DNA of 53,239 nt from positions 1-53,239 of the forward strand of contig NZ_SJOH01000025.1 of assembly GCF_004331285.1 (NCBI RefSeq), in the 5' to 3' direction. Every line of letters begins with the position of its first letter. The stretch's first letter is position 1. Both the position numbers and the translations under genes were made by a program. Under the pieces are notes generated by a model. It ran no database searches and had not been told where the DNA came from. It saw only the letters and a program-made list of their open reading frames with translations. The DNA comes from Acinetobacter sp. ANC 3781. GTDB lineage: Bacteria; Pseudomonadota; Gammaproteobacteria; Pseudomonadales; Moraxellaceae. This document shows positions 43,603 through 52,605 of this stretch, one piece after another.

Positions 43603-44085
43603 TTACGGTAAAACACGGCGTAATGTCGCAAAACATTGTTCTGCTTTTTCATTACTACAAAAATTAATTGTTGATGGATTTTTCCATTGCACAAAATACT
43701 GAGAAATCTCGCCTGTTTGATCTTCCTGAAGACCCGAACAATCTTTTTCATTATTATCATACTTTACTTGCAAAACCAGTGCAGGTAACAAAGTACGTTC
43801 CTCTTGGGATGGCTGATAGTCATAAATGCCTGACGACCACTCTTGCCCACTTTTTATGATGACATTGTTATTACTTTTAAAATTATAGTATTCAATACAT
43901 TTTTTATTATTGGCCACTTGCATTCCCCATAGGCCAACAATTTCAGGACGAGTTGCAATACGAATAGTATTTGAACTTTCTGTTTCAGCTGTGTCATCTT
44001 CTGTTGCCACAACTGCTTTATTGTCATTTGCCATCGTTACAGATGAGCATAATATAAGTAAAATTGTTAGATATGCGTTTTTCAT
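43603..44085 (-). CDS. Secreted hypothetical protein
   Basis: A 160-residue exported protein. The signal peptide is MKNAYLTILLILCSSVTMA with cleavage likely after MA. A polar, acidic linker (about 22-42) rich in Thr, Glu and Asp follows, then a compact domain with IVGLWGMQVANNKKCIEYYN, YDNNEKDCSGLQ and CSNEKAEQCFATLRRVLP. The Cys residues suggest two disulfides. Start 44085 is preferred because it begins the signal peptide, although no ribosome site is visible. It was not matched to a named family; Acinetobacter genomes carry similar small periplasmic proteins next to accC. Confidence 0.7.
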   Translation of the reverse strand: MKNAYLTILLILCSSVTMANDNKAVVATEDDTAETESSNTIRIATRPEIVGLWGMQVANNKKCIEYYNFKSNNNVIIKSGQEWSSGIYDYQPSQEERTLLPALVLQVKYDNNEKDCSGLQEDQTGEISQYFVQWKNPSTINFCSNEKAEQCFATLRRVLP

Positions 44086-44524
44086 ACAGGAGTTCAATGC
44101 TAAAAATCTCTTTCTATAACTTAGCATATTTTTATGAAAAACCAGTATTTATCACCATATTACAACAATATACTTGCCCATTTTTATCTAAAAAATGGAA
44201 AGATAGCGACTTGAAAATATTAAATTATTCATTATGAAATTGAATAATAACGATCTACTTAAACTGACTTCTAATAACATTAAAAGCGTCGCTATTTTTG
44301 CCCCTAATGGAATTATCTATAGCTTGTTCTGGGTAGGTAATACTTATCTCATTGCTAAATTGCGGTGATTTTTATCTTTTACAAAGTTTTGCTTTCGATA
44401 TCTAAAGGTTAACCAAACGCTTTATCAATTAAAAGCCTTGAAGCCTAATCAAGTCTATGTTGCTTCTTTATATAAAATCTATTACAACAACTAAAGTTCA
44501 TATCAAAATAAAACAAGGGCCTTA
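44086..44524. other. Spacer with a possible broken small gene
   Basis: From ATG 44234 a frame of 86 codons runs to TAA at 44492, interrupted once by TGA at 44366. Both parts have protein-like composition (IFAPNGIIYSLFWVG before and LKALKPNQVYVASLYKIYY after). There is no ribosome site, so it may be a relic or chance. Confidence 0.25.
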
Positions 44525-46015
44525 ATGAATCTTTCTGAATATCTACACTATGACGGCCTAGGGTTGGCCAAATTGGTTGCCAAAAAAGAAATTTCATCTT
44601 CAGAATTACTGAATTTAGCACTAGAGCGTGCAACCCATACCAATCCCAAATTAAATGCCATAATTATTCCCATGCATGATTATGCACAGAAACGTACTCA
44701 ACAAGAATTAACAGGACCTTTTGCGGGTGTGCCTTTTTTAGTCAAAGACTTATTTCAAGAATATGCAGGCTATCCCACTTCCTATGGCTGCAAAGGCTTA
44801 AAACGCATCAATCATATTTCTGAGCAAAATTCTGAAATTGTAAACCGTTGGGAAAATTCCGGTATTGTCACCTTTGGACGGACCAACACTCCAGAATTTG
44901 GTATTAAAGGCATTACCGAGCCAGATGCCTGGGGAGCTTGTCACAATCCTTGGAATTTAAAACACAATAGTGGCGGATCCTCAGGGGGTTCGGCATCTGC
45001 AGTTGCAGCAGGCATTGTTCCGATTGCCGGCGCTGGCGATGGTGGTGGTTCTATTCGTATTCCAGCATCTTACTGTGGCTTATTTGGATTAAAACCGAGC
45101 CGTGGCCGTACACCTTGGGGGCCACAACTAAGTGAAGCCATGCATGGAGCAGCCATTCAACACATACTCGCCAAAACAGTACGAGATAGCGCTGCAATGC
45201 TCGATGCGACACACGGCGCTGAACATAGCTCTTTGTTTAAAATTGAACATCCTCAAAGTAGCTATTTAGACGCTATTCAACATCCGCCTAAAAAATTAAA
45301 AATTGCTTTTAGTACCCACTCCCCGATTGGCACCCACGTTTCTAAAGATGCAATTTCTGCCGTGCACCATACGGCAAAACTATTGGAGTCATTAGGTCAT
45401 ACTGTAGTCGAAGATACGCCACCGATTGATGGTATGGACCTCGCCAAAGATTTTATTACCACCTGGTTCAGTCAATTTTCTTATATCCTGAACCAAATTA
45501 AACAACAACATCAGGCAAAAAATAGCGATTTTGAACTGGATTCACTCGCACTTGCTGCATTCGGTGGGCAAACCACGGCAATTGAATATATTCACAACCT
45601 GAATAACTGGGGCGTTTACGCCACAAAAATGAATCATTTTTTTGATCGCTATGATTTATATTTAACTCCTGCAACGGCTACTGTCGCCCCTAAAAATGGT
45701 GAAATTAAAATCCCCAACTGGCAAAAACCAATTCTGAAAAGTTTATTAAAATTGGGGAAAGCACATCTACTCGCTCAAGGAAAATTGGTTGACCAAATTG
45801 TAAAAGAAAATTTAAAATGGGTGCCCTTTACTCAATTGGCCAATATTACCGGTCTTCCTGCAATGTCTGTTCCACTGTACTGGAATCAAGACAACCTACC
45901 TTTAGGTTCACAGTTTATCGCACCTTTTGCCCGTGAAGACTTGTTACTGCAACTTGCGGCTCAACTTGAGGAAGCACAACCTTGGTTTAACCGATACAGC
46001 CAAATTCAATTATAA
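44525..46015 (+). CDS. Amidase-signature family hydrolase
   Basis: A 496-residue cytoplasmic enzyme of the amidase-signature family. The catalytic triad is visible as Lys74 in PFLVKDLFQ, a Ser in NSGGSSGGSAS (about 152-153), and the nucleophile Ser176 in GDGGGSIRIP. It hydrolyses an amide bond; the substrate cannot be read from sequence. Family relatives include aryl-amidases and the cyclic-dimer nylon hydrolase. It lacks a signal peptide and lies convergent to the MFS transporter gene, 15 bp from it, so it is probably a single-gene unit. Confidence 0.9.
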   Translation: MNLSEYLHYDGLGLAKLVAKKEISSSELLNLALERATHTNPKLNAIIIPMHDYAQKRTQQELTGPFAGVPFLVKDLFQEYAGYPTSYGCKGLKRINHISEQNSEIVNRWENSGIVTFGRTNTPEFGIKGITEPDAWGACHNPWNLKHNSGGSSGGSASAVAAGIVPIAGAGDGGGSIRIPASYCGLFGLKPSRGRTPWGPQLSEAMHGAAIQHILAKTVRDSAAMLDATHGAEHSSLFKIEHPQSSYLDAIQHPPKKLKIAFSTHSPIGTHVSKDAISAVHHTAKLLESLGHTVVEDTPPIDGMDLAKDFITTWFSQFSYILNQIKQQHQAKNSDFELDSLALAAFGGQTTAIEYIHNLNNWGVYATKMNHFFDRYDLYLTPATATVAPKNGEIKIPNWQKPILKSLLKLGKAHLLAQGKLVDQIVKENLKWVPFTQLANITGLPAMSVPLYWNQDNLPLGSQFIAPFAREDLLLQLAAQLEEAQPWFNRYSQIQL

Positions 46016-46030
46016 AACTAATCGGGCCTT

Positions 46031-47188
46031 TTAGGCTTGTTGAATCTGTTTCGGTAACCATCGGACAAACAGCAAGCCCACTAGAGTTGAAAGCCCGGCA
46101 ATCATAAAAACCATCTCGCCAGAGATCAGTTGCCAGTATCTACCTGCCAAGATACTGCCTAGAGCTACACCTAAGCCCCACATGGTGCTATACATCGCCT
46201 GCCCACGACCCTGTTGCCCCATGGAGAAGTTTTGAAAAATAATGCGCATGGCAATCATGTGAAATAGGCCAAAACTAAAGGCATGAATGGTTTGGGCTAA
46301 AAACTGCGCAATAAATGAATTGGGCAACAAACCAACAACGATCCATCTTGCTCCTGTCAGCACCAAACATAGAATCACCAAACTACGCCAAGAAAATTGA
46401 GTTAAAAATATATGGGCAAAAGCAAACATGATAATTTCAGCGACCACGCCAACTGACCATAAAAAACCGATTTCTGTGGTGCTAAAACCGACTTGATGCA
46501 AGTAGTTGCTATAAAAACTATAAAATGGCGCATGGGAAAATAACAACACAAATTCAATTGCAAAAAATGCCGCCACTACAGGGCGTTTTAATATGGGTAA
46601 GAGCGGTTCTAATTGTATTTGTGAACGCGGCGCTGTACTCGGTTCTTTAATGCTAAAAGACCAAATAAAAGCCAGAAATGCAATACACAGCAACATGACA
46701 GGTAACATTGAAATAGGAACAATTTCCAATAAAGCCCCAATCCCAAAAACCCCTATAATAAAGCCAATCGAGCCCCATTTTCTCACTTTGCCATACAGTT
46801 GCGTTCGCTTTTCCCCCAGCCAAAATAAAGTCACTCCTTCAAATTGCGCTAAAATTGCATTTTGAAAAAAACTAAAAATTAGCATAAGTAATGCAACAGA
46901 CTGAAAAGTATTTGGGATCAGGAAAATCATGAACCAAATGCAGGCTTCCATCCACGTTGCAATGCGTACCAACAACATTCTTTTGCCAGACTTGTCAGCA
47001 ATCCATCCCCAAATAAACGGTGCAAAAAAGCGTGTCACAATGGCTAGGGAAGATAAAAGCCCAATCTCTTGATAGTTAAATCCCTGATCTTCAAGATAAA
47101 GACTCCAAAAAGGCATGAAGGTTCCTACTATTGAATAGTAGAAAAAGTAGAATCCTGACAGTTTGTGCTGGATTGACAAGCTTAGCAT
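46031..47188 (-). CDS. MFS transporter, HcaT/phenylpropionate-permease-like
   Basis: A 385-residue inner-membrane protein with about 12 helices. The opening FYFFYYSIVGTFMPFWSLYL and the loop WGWIADKSGKRM between helices 2 and 3 match the MFS_1_like/HcaT group. QRGRGQ-type loops (GQQGRGQAMYSTMWG) appear in the second half. Substrates are unproven outside E. coli HcaT (3-phenylpropionate). It ends 15 bp from the convergent amidase gene, and no strong hairpin separates them. Confidence 0.88.
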   Translation of the reverse strand: MLSLSIQHKLSGFYFFYYSIVGTFMPFWSLYLEDQGFNYQEIGLLSSLAIVTRFFAPFIWGWIADKSGKRMLLVRIATWMEACIWFMIFLIPNTFQSVALLMLIFSFFQNAILAQFEGVTLFWLGEKRTQLYGKVRKWGSIGFIIGVFGIGALLEIVPISMLPVMLLCIAFLAFIWSFSIKEPSTAPRSQIQLEPLLPILKRPVVAAFFAIEFVLLFSHAPFYSFYSNYLHQVGFSTTEIGFLWSVGVVAEIIMFAFAHIFLTQFSWRSLVILCLVLTGARWIVVGLLPNSFIAQFLAQTIHAFSFGLFHMIAMRIIFQNFSMGQQGRGQAMYSTMWGLGVALGSILAGRYWQLISGEMVFMIAGLSTLVGLLFVRWLPKQIQQA

Positions 47189-47767
47189 TTAATTGCATTC
47201 CATCATATTTTCAATAGCTTAAATATTTAATAGTTGCACCATATTGCAGGGGTTTACCACTAATTGCACTTCAATAGTCTATAAATCAGTTTACGAAAAT
47301 TAAAATAAATATTTTTTCATTTTTTTGTAGATTCATATTAAGCAGCCCTAACCTTACTGATTTTAGAATAAAAATTTATAAATGAGCATAAATACATTTT
47401 TAGAGGATCTTTACAACAAAATGGAATAGTCAATGTGACTTAGAGCATGAATTAATATTATTGTATATTTTTCTTCCTATAACCCATCGCGCGCTAGAAT
47501 GTTCTAGACATAAAACTTAATTATCTCAATATGAGTCAAATATACAAGTTTTGAAAATCCTAATTTTTTGCAGGCGGCACAATGGAATCAACACATTTGA
47601 TGACTGTATTAAGATAGTATTTTAGAAAATAGAGAGCCACTCAGATTAATATGGTAGCACGCGCTATTTTTGATGCATAGTTGGATGAATAGGATTGATC
47701 GCTGGGAAGAATGGTCCTTAGAAATATGCAAATTTGCGTACTGGTGCAAGTAGGTGAATGAGTTTGA
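47189..47767. other. Gene-free region
   Basis: About 580 bp, very AT-rich, with no frame of note. It holds the promoter of the MFS gene and the end of the small gene at 47817. Nothing else was recognised. Confidence 0.35.
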
Positions 47768-47800
47768 TAAAAATATAGGCCCTAATGGAATTAGAGCCTA
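47768..47800 (-). terminator. Terminator of the 46-residue protein gene
   Basis: TAGGCCCTAAT pairs with ATTAGAGCCTA (one wobble) at 47776-47800, and is followed on the minus strand by TATTTTTATC. It shows that the tiny gene at 47817 is a real transcription unit. Confidence 0.75.
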
Positions 47801-47816
47801 TTTGTATTTATAGCGT

Positions 47817-47957
47817 TTATTTTTGCTCTTTAAGCGGATTCTCGGGTTGTTCATTTGGTTTTTTCTGTGGCTCTGAATTTTTATAAGAATCTTGGTTGCC
47901 CTTATCATCGTTAGATTCTTTTTGCGGAGTTGATTGTTGGTCTAATTTATTAGTCAT
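47817..47957 (-). CDS. Small hydrophilic disordered protein, 46 residues
   Basis: MTNKLDQQSTPQKESNDDKG leads into further Gln, Asn, Lys, Pro and Glu, with a single Tyr and almost no hydrophobic residue. It cannot fold as a globular domain. The start at 47957 has AAGGAAA upstream. A TTGATG/TATTTA pair 17 bp apart lies upstream in the right place for a promoter, and a terminator follows. Composition resembles the Gln-rich proteins at 39195 and 49706 and the protein at 52901. The function is unknown. Confidence 0.7.
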   Translation of the reverse strand: MTNKLDQQSTPQKESNDDKGNQDSYKNSEPQKKPNEQPENPLKEQK

Positions 47958-48618
47958 GCCTATTTCCTTTTTATCTATGATTAGCAAATAAATATGACAT
48001 ATAGAGTTAAACATCAATAATATTTATGTTGCTCATTTTGTTCCCTGCGCTCTGCAAATACGTATCCACCTCCCAAGTTTCTTATTTAAGTTTTTCAATA
48101 AGCAGGCATTTTGGAATATATCAGACCTACTCGAAATTCAACCTATAGCCAAAGCTAGAATGAACGGATGACGTATTCCAGTAGAAATTACTATAGCTAA
48201 GGATCAACTTCATGTAAAAACCACTTCCAACATATTCATAAGTGTTCATGCCACCACATCAACCAATCGGATAGCTTTCCACATAAAACCTCCTATAATT
48301 ACTTCTAGTCTCTAAAATAATTATAAACTAAGTTAATTTTCGTCTCCTAATCCTGCTTGGTATGTCTTTGCGATGCGTATGAAGAGATTAATAAATTGAA
48401 AGAGTAGGATTGCGTTAGGCTTAAAAAGAACTCAAAAGCAGCTCAGCTTTATAAAAAAGTTTAAAACTTAATTATTTCAAAATTTGTATACAACTTAAAA
48501 ACTATTATTTTTCAAAAATCTAGGATACATCTCGAGTATCAGTTATGTCTGTTAAGTTTTTATTAATTGATTTAAGATTACTAATACCATCTATTTGATT
48601 TTGTGGGAGAATGAAAAT
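47958..48618. other. Gene-free region with a possible outer-membrane protein relic
   Basis: On the minus strand 48127-48290 reads as alternating aromatic/small residues (YEYVGSGFYMKLILSYSNFY) and ends SSFGYRLNFE before a stop, similar to the last strands of an outer-membrane beta-barrel. A stop interrupts the frame upstream. No full gene remains. The rest is featureless. Confidence 0.25.
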
Positions 48619-48789
48619 ATGCCTACAGGTGAAAAATCGGCTTATACAGATAAGCAAAAGCGGAAGGCAAAACATATTTTCGAGAGTGAAAGAGAACGTG
48701 GTCTTTCTGAAGAAGAAGCAGAAAGTATTGCTTGGGCTACAGTAAACAAGCAAGATGACGGCGGCAAGAAAAAAAGACATTCCCATTAG
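48619..48789 (+). CDS. Small basic stress-type protein (YTDKQKRKA family)
   Basis: A 56-residue protein with the pattern YTDKQKRKAKHIFESERERG, then GLSEEEAESIAWATVNKQ and a Gly/Lys-rich basic tail (DDGGKKKRHSH). Relatives occur widely in proteobacteria and are often labelled 'plasmid stabilization protein' without evidence. They have a ChaB-like helix pair and a KGG-like tail and are usually found near stress genes. GGGAG precedes the ATG at 48619. It stands alone among other tiny hydrophilic proteins. Confidence 0.8.
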   Translation: MPTGEKSAYTDKQKRKAKHIFESERERGLSEEEAESIAWATVNKQDDGGKKKRHSH

Positions 48790-49027
48790 TGAATATCAAT
48801 GTTTTGCACTATCCTAAAGCCCTTTGATTAGGGCTTTGTTCTGTTTGCTTCGTAGGTATTTAGGATCATTTACCGCTTATCGGATAGTAAAATAGAATAA
48901 ACCATGTAAAACATAGTTTTAATCCTGTATTAACCATACTTTCACTTGCAGATCACAATTTAACAATATTAAAGTCTCCTTCATCCTCTACAATTTTATT
49001 TTTACCTTATATGAGGTGGAAAAGCGG

Positions 49028-49264
49028 ATGGCGCTTTATTGCATAAAAAGAGATGGAAAATTTTTAACTTACTGCGATCAATTTAATGACTCACATACAT
49101 GCGAGATATCAGAATTGCATATTGCAATATTTAGTGAATGGCACTGGACGTCCGATGAAGATCGATCAAAAATTTTTATGAGTCAAAAAGAAGCTGAGCT
49201 TTTTATTACAGAGAGTGAAAATGATTTTTTAAAGGGTGCAGAGGTTATTTTATTTAAATTATAA
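49028..49264 (+). CDS. Small hypothetical protein, 78 residues
   Basis: MALYCIKRDGKFLTYCDQFN is followed by WHWTSDEDRSKIFMSQKEAE and a strand-like end (GAEVILFKL). It looks like a small alpha/beta protein in which residues run strand, helix, strand. The start at 49028 has AGGTGG eight bases before it and is preferred over a GTG twelve bases upstream. It was not recognised. No operon partner. Confidence 0.6.
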   Translation: MALYCIKRDGKFLTYCDQFNDSHTCEISELHIAIFSEWHWTSDEDRSKIFMSQKEAELFITESENDFLKGAEVILFKL

Positions 49265-49328
49265 TTGCATCAGTGACCAATATGTGACAAGCAATCTTAT
49301 ATAATCAACTCTACTTAGAAAACTTGTT

Positions 49329-49583
49329 TTATTTTTCAAAATACTTCTTACAACCTTCAAAAAATTCCTCATTAAAATTCATCGATGGATCATCTTTATC
49401 ATCATCACATTGATCTATGGACTTTAACGTATCCTGTGCATAGCGATAACCATTGTATTGTTCAGTGCCCTCTTTAAAGCCACCAAATTCTTCTGGTTTC
49501 ATGGTGGATTGAAAATAGATGAAGGCCACAATTCCTATAATTGCTAATACAGCGCTGATGGTTTTGAAAGGTTTTAAGTTCAT
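49329..49583 (-). CDS. Small membrane-anchored protein, first of two paralogs
   Basis: An 84-residue protein with one N-terminal helix (TISAVLAIIGIVAFIYFQS, about 8-26) and an exported polar domain. The domain contains EEFGGFKEGTEQYNGYRYA, then DQCDDDKDDP and FFEGCKKYF with two Cys. It is strongly similar to the protein at 51920-52174. The core block is identical in both and includes 41 identical nucleotides. The domain faces the periplasm if the helix is a normal anchor. It lies downstream of the Gln-rich gene at 49706 on the same strand. Confidence 0.75.
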   Translation of the reverse strand: MNLKPFKTISAVLAIIGIVAFIYFQSTMKPEEFGGFKEGTEQYNGYRYAQDTLKSIDQCDDDKDDPSMNFNEEFFEGCKKYFEK

Positions 49584-49671
49584 TATATTTATTTTTTGCC
49601 TTTGAATGAAATAATGATAAATAGAGATAAACGGAATTTATGTATGGGAACTTTAAAACAATAAAGACCCT

Positions 49672-49691
49672 GAATACTTAGATTCAAGCCA
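49672..49691 (-). terminator. Weak hairpin after the Gln-rich gene
   Basis: CTTGAAT/ATTCAGG stem with one wobble, followed on the minus strand by GTCTTTATTGTTTT. It may partly separate the gene at 49706 from the downstream paralog gene at 49329. Confidence 0.4.
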
Positions 49692-49705
49692 AGTAAAGCA
49701 AAGTT

Positions 49706-49810
49706 CTATTTCTGTTGCTTTTGCGGCTGTTCAGGTGGCTGATTCGATTGTTTCTGCTGGTCAGGTTGTTGATTATGTTGGCTTTGCTGCATTGGTTGTT
49801 GATTAGCCAT
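49706..49810 (-). CDS. Small Gln/Pro-rich disordered protein (second copy)
   Basis: A 34-residue protein, MANQQPMQQSQHNQQPDQQK followed by more Gln, Pro, Asn and Lys. It shares the MANQQ start, leader and promoter with the 50-residue protein at 39195, so the two are paralogs. AGGATG lies nine bases before the ATG. It is well below the usual gene-calling limit. It is probably disordered and cytosolic; function unknown. Confidence 0.65.
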   Translation of the reverse strand: MANQQPMQQSQHNQQPDQQKQSNQPPEQPQKQQK

Positions 49811-50848
49811 TGTTATTTGCATCCTGTAGTTTGAAATACGTCATAAAGATTACGACTTTTTTAATCTACTCCTTAATTCTTTTTATCCAACAGTGTATCT
49901 GTTTCAATTTGCTTCCATGTAAGTTTAAATCACTCATATGATTGATTTACAAAATAATCTTTCCATCCAAGTTCACATTATTTACCAAAAGTATGAGAAA
50001 TATTATTTTCACTAACAAGGTAATTTTAGGCTCCATTACCTCCCAAAAGTTTTGATCTAATTCAGCACACCCACGTGCTGATACAAATTCAAATCTCCCC
50101 TGACGAAGGAGTACGGTTAGTTTCTTAAAAACTGCTACTTAAAATCTTGATATTTCGCAAACGCATTGCAACAGAACTGCAAATCTTTTTAACGTATAGG
50201 GGTGCTTTTACAACTCATTATGAGGTCAGAAGAAAAATCCTACCAATATCGAGTATTTAGTAGGTATTTATGAGCTTTTAACTACCGCTGGATAAAAAGC
50301 GAATTAATCAGCTTTACCACATTTTCGGCACTTATGCGTGTACCCTTGCTAAGGAATTAAGCATATTTTGTCTACACAAAATTATAGTGAGCGCGCGCTC
50401 TATAGCCTGACTTCATCATCATTAGCTAAAATATAGCTCGAGATGAAATAATATAAATTCCAACTAATTTCTATCACTTATTTCCCAGAAATAATGAATC
50501 AAACTCATTGGCAAAAAATTCCTTATATCAATTAATCCAAATAAACGATTACATTATCAAAATAATCTACATACTATTTTCAATAGCCCCCTCGAAAATA
50601 AACTGGAAATATAATTTTTTTTCATCCTGACATTTACATTTATACAGATCAATCTGCAAACCTGACTTTCCGAATTGACGTTATCAACTCTTTATCACTC
50701 AACGCTTCTATTTATCCGTTTGCGTAATATAATTAAAGCCCCCGACAATAACTGCCCGGAATAGGAATGGTTTTAGATTTGTAAGATTCATTATGATTGC
50801 TGATTATTTTTGATTTAATGAATATGAATAAAAATAAAGAGACAGCTC
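49811..50848. other. 1-kb region with one promoter and no other gene
   Basis: The first 80 bp hold the leader and promoter of the Gln-rich gene. The remaining 950 bp are AT-rich with no frame of note. A GAGCGCGCGCTC palindrome near 50390 is the only distinctive sequence. Confidence 0.35.
49863..49890 (-). promoter_or_regulatory. Promoter shared with the paralog at 39404
   Basis: TTGGAT and TAGATT are 16 bp apart on the minus strand, the same layout as at 39404-39431. The leader that follows keeps AGTCGTAAT and AGGATG at similar distances. Confidence 0.6.
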
Positions 50849-51463
50849 ATGTGTGCAAATTTTGAAGCCATCAAAAAAAATCGGGCATTCCTCCTGGATC
50901 TTGCGGAGCCTCCATTTGAATTTCCTGACGATATTTTTCCTTTATACAATGCGCCAATTTTAATGCATGGTGCTGATCAACTCGAATGGGATCTCGCCAA
51001 ATTTGGACTCATTCCTTTTTGGGCTAAAGAGTTAAAATTTGGTCGTCATACCTATAACGCCAGAACTGAAAGTGTTGCTGAAAAGCCCAGCTTTCGACAT
51101 GCTTGGCATAAAAATCAATTCACCTTAGTCCCCGTGGAAACGGTTTTTGAACCCAAATATATAGATGGAAAGCCACATTGGTATGGAATTTCTCGTGAAG
51201 ATGGATTACCTTTCACTCTTGCAGCGATCTATGAAGATGCGGTTATCAATAATAAACCTGTCAGATCAATGAGCCTGTTAACCATCAATGCAGATCATCA
51301 TCCCTTTATGAAGCAATTCCATAAGCCTGATGATGAAAAGCGTTCCGTTGTTGTAATACCAGAAGACAAAAGAATGGATTGGCTAAATTGCAAAGCTAAT
51401 GAAGCAAATCAATTTTTCTTAGAAATGAAAAATGAATATGTGGCGGCACCAAAACGTCCTTAA
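50849..51463 (+). CDS. YedK/HMCES-type DNA-protein crosslink protein (SRAP domain)
   Basis: A 204-residue SRAP-domain protein. Cys2 (after Met removal it becomes N-terminal) forms a covalent bond with abasic sites in single-stranded DNA. Asn70 in HTYNARTES, Glu101 in VFEPKY and His158 in MKQFHKPDDEKRS complete the active site. It therefore shields abasic sites during replication. The opening MCANFEA differs from the common MCGRF but keeps the Cys. AAAGAGA precedes the start. It is a single gene; no SOS operator was identified. Confidence 0.93.
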   Translation: MCANFEAIKKNRAFLLDLAEPPFEFPDDIFPLYNAPILMHGADQLEWDLAKFGLIPFWAKELKFGRHTYNARTESVAEKPSFRHAWHKNQFTLVPVETVFEPKYIDGKPHWYGISREDGLPFTLAAIYEDAVINNKPVRSMSLLTINADHHPFMKQFHKPDDEKRSVVVIPEDKRMDWLNCKANEANQFFLEMKNEYVAAPKRP

Positions 51464-51804
51464 GCAGAAAAATTATAGTAGAACGATATTCTAGATGCAT
51501 AACATATTTAAAATTTTGTCTTTTTATTCGCACCAGATTATGCTGTTCATTTTATGAATAAAACTAGATTGCGATAGAAGTGTGCTTCTATAAAATTTCG
51601 GAATTTGTAAATAATCCCGGTAATTATTTTTTAAAATAAATAGATATTTTTTCAGGAATTTAATAAATTAACAAACATTTATCCACTCATAATTAAACAA
51701 TGAAGAAGGTAGTCATCACCTTATTCCACTTTTCTGGATAAAGAAGATTAAAGATAATCAAATACATTTCAATGTCGACTTGAAGAAATAAAAAAATGTG
51801 GGTC
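51464..51804. other. Gene-free spacer
   Basis: AT-rich; no frame, RNA gene or hairpin recognised before the hairpin at 51805. Confidence 0.35.
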
Positions 51805-51824
51805 GCAGCTTAAGTTAAAGCTGC
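51805..51824 (-). terminator. Possible terminator of the second membrane-anchored paralog
   Basis: GCAGCTT/AAGCTGC is a perfect seven-base stem with an AAGTTA loop, about 95 bp after the stop at 51920. The T-run on the minus strand comes 11 bases later, so it is imperfect. Confidence 0.4.
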
Positions 51825-51919
51825 CATATAAAGCAAAAGTCGTTTATTTGAAAGGACTTATTGTTAGTTTAAAGCATTATTGTGCTCAAATTTGATAAAC
51901 GATAAACCAGCGAATCCTA

Positions 51920-52174
51920 TCACTTAAAGTAATGCTTACAGCCGTATAAAAAATCAGGATTAAAATTGATTGCTGGATCATGTTTTTCATCATCACACTG
52001 ATCTACAGAGTTCAGCTGATTATCTTGGGCATAGCGATAACCATTGTATTGTTCAGTGCCCTCTTTAAAACCACCAAACTCTTCAGGTTGAGAAAAATAC
52101 TGAAATACGAAAAATGCAGAGATACCGAGAATGGCTAAAACAGAGCTCATTATTCTAAATTGTTTTGATATCAT
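51920..52174 (-). CDS. Small membrane-anchored protein, second of two paralogs
   Basis: An 84-residue protein aligned along its whole length with the one at 49329. It has a helix MSSVLAILGISAFFVFQ, the same EEFGGFKEGTEQYNGYRYA core, then DQCDDEKHDP and LYGCKHYF. The start at 52174 was chosen because it matches the paralog start; a longer frame adds nine residues. The helix and the C-terminal part have diverged, but the core is identical even at the DNA level. It is likely exported with the domain in the periplasm. Unknown function. Confidence 0.75.
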   Translation of the reverse strand: MISKQFRIMSSVLAILGISAFFVFQYFSQPEEFGGFKEGTEQYNGYRYAQDNQLNSVDQCDDEKHDPAINFNPDFLYGCKHYFK

Positions 52175-52381
52175 TTTTGCTTGCCATAACAGCTTGTGCA
52201 TAAGAAATACAAATATATATGATTTCCTTAAACTTTTCCTTAATATTTCATCATGATTAAATTTATTTAAAATAGTTTATTTTATTGAATAAAAAACTTA
52301 ATTTTTATTTCTTATTAATTAAATTATATTTAAATTCTATATATTTTTTTATAACAGCCTAAAGGAATGTAAATCAAATAT

Positions 52382-52591
52382 CTATTTAAAATGATCTTTA
52401 CACACCCATACTTCTCCATCTATCCGAACACGATCAGATCCAATTAATTCTAATTTTTTACCATAATAATTGGTAAGATTTATGAAATTTCCATTTTTAT
52501 CATAATTAGCCCAAACACCTCGCTGAATATCAGGACTGTCTAATTTATAAAATGTAACTAATTTCTGCGGATATGTTGTTGTCATGTTCAT
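52382..52591 (-). CDS. Small beta-rich hypothetical protein, second of a pair
   Basis: A 69-residue soluble protein: VTFYKLDS, then VWANYDKNGNFINLTNYYGK, then LELIGSDRVRIDGEVWVCKD. It looks like a single small antiparallel sheet. The layout (hydrophobic strand, N-rich turn, GEV strand, acidic/basic end) resembles the protein at 52606, so the two may be diverged duplicates. AGGG precedes the start, 14 bp after the other gene. Function unknown. Confidence 0.6.
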   Translation of the reverse strand: MNMTTTYPQKLVTFYKLDSPDIQRGVWANYDKNGNFINLTNYYGKKLELIGSDRVRIDGEVWVCKDHFK

Positions 52592-52605
52592 TTTACATAA
52601 CCCTG

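Noticed and set aside
50385..50405. GCGCGC-type palindromes near 50390, 47490 and 47650
   Set aside because: They are short, not aligned with each other beyond a few bases, and no array, origin or tRNA is nearby.
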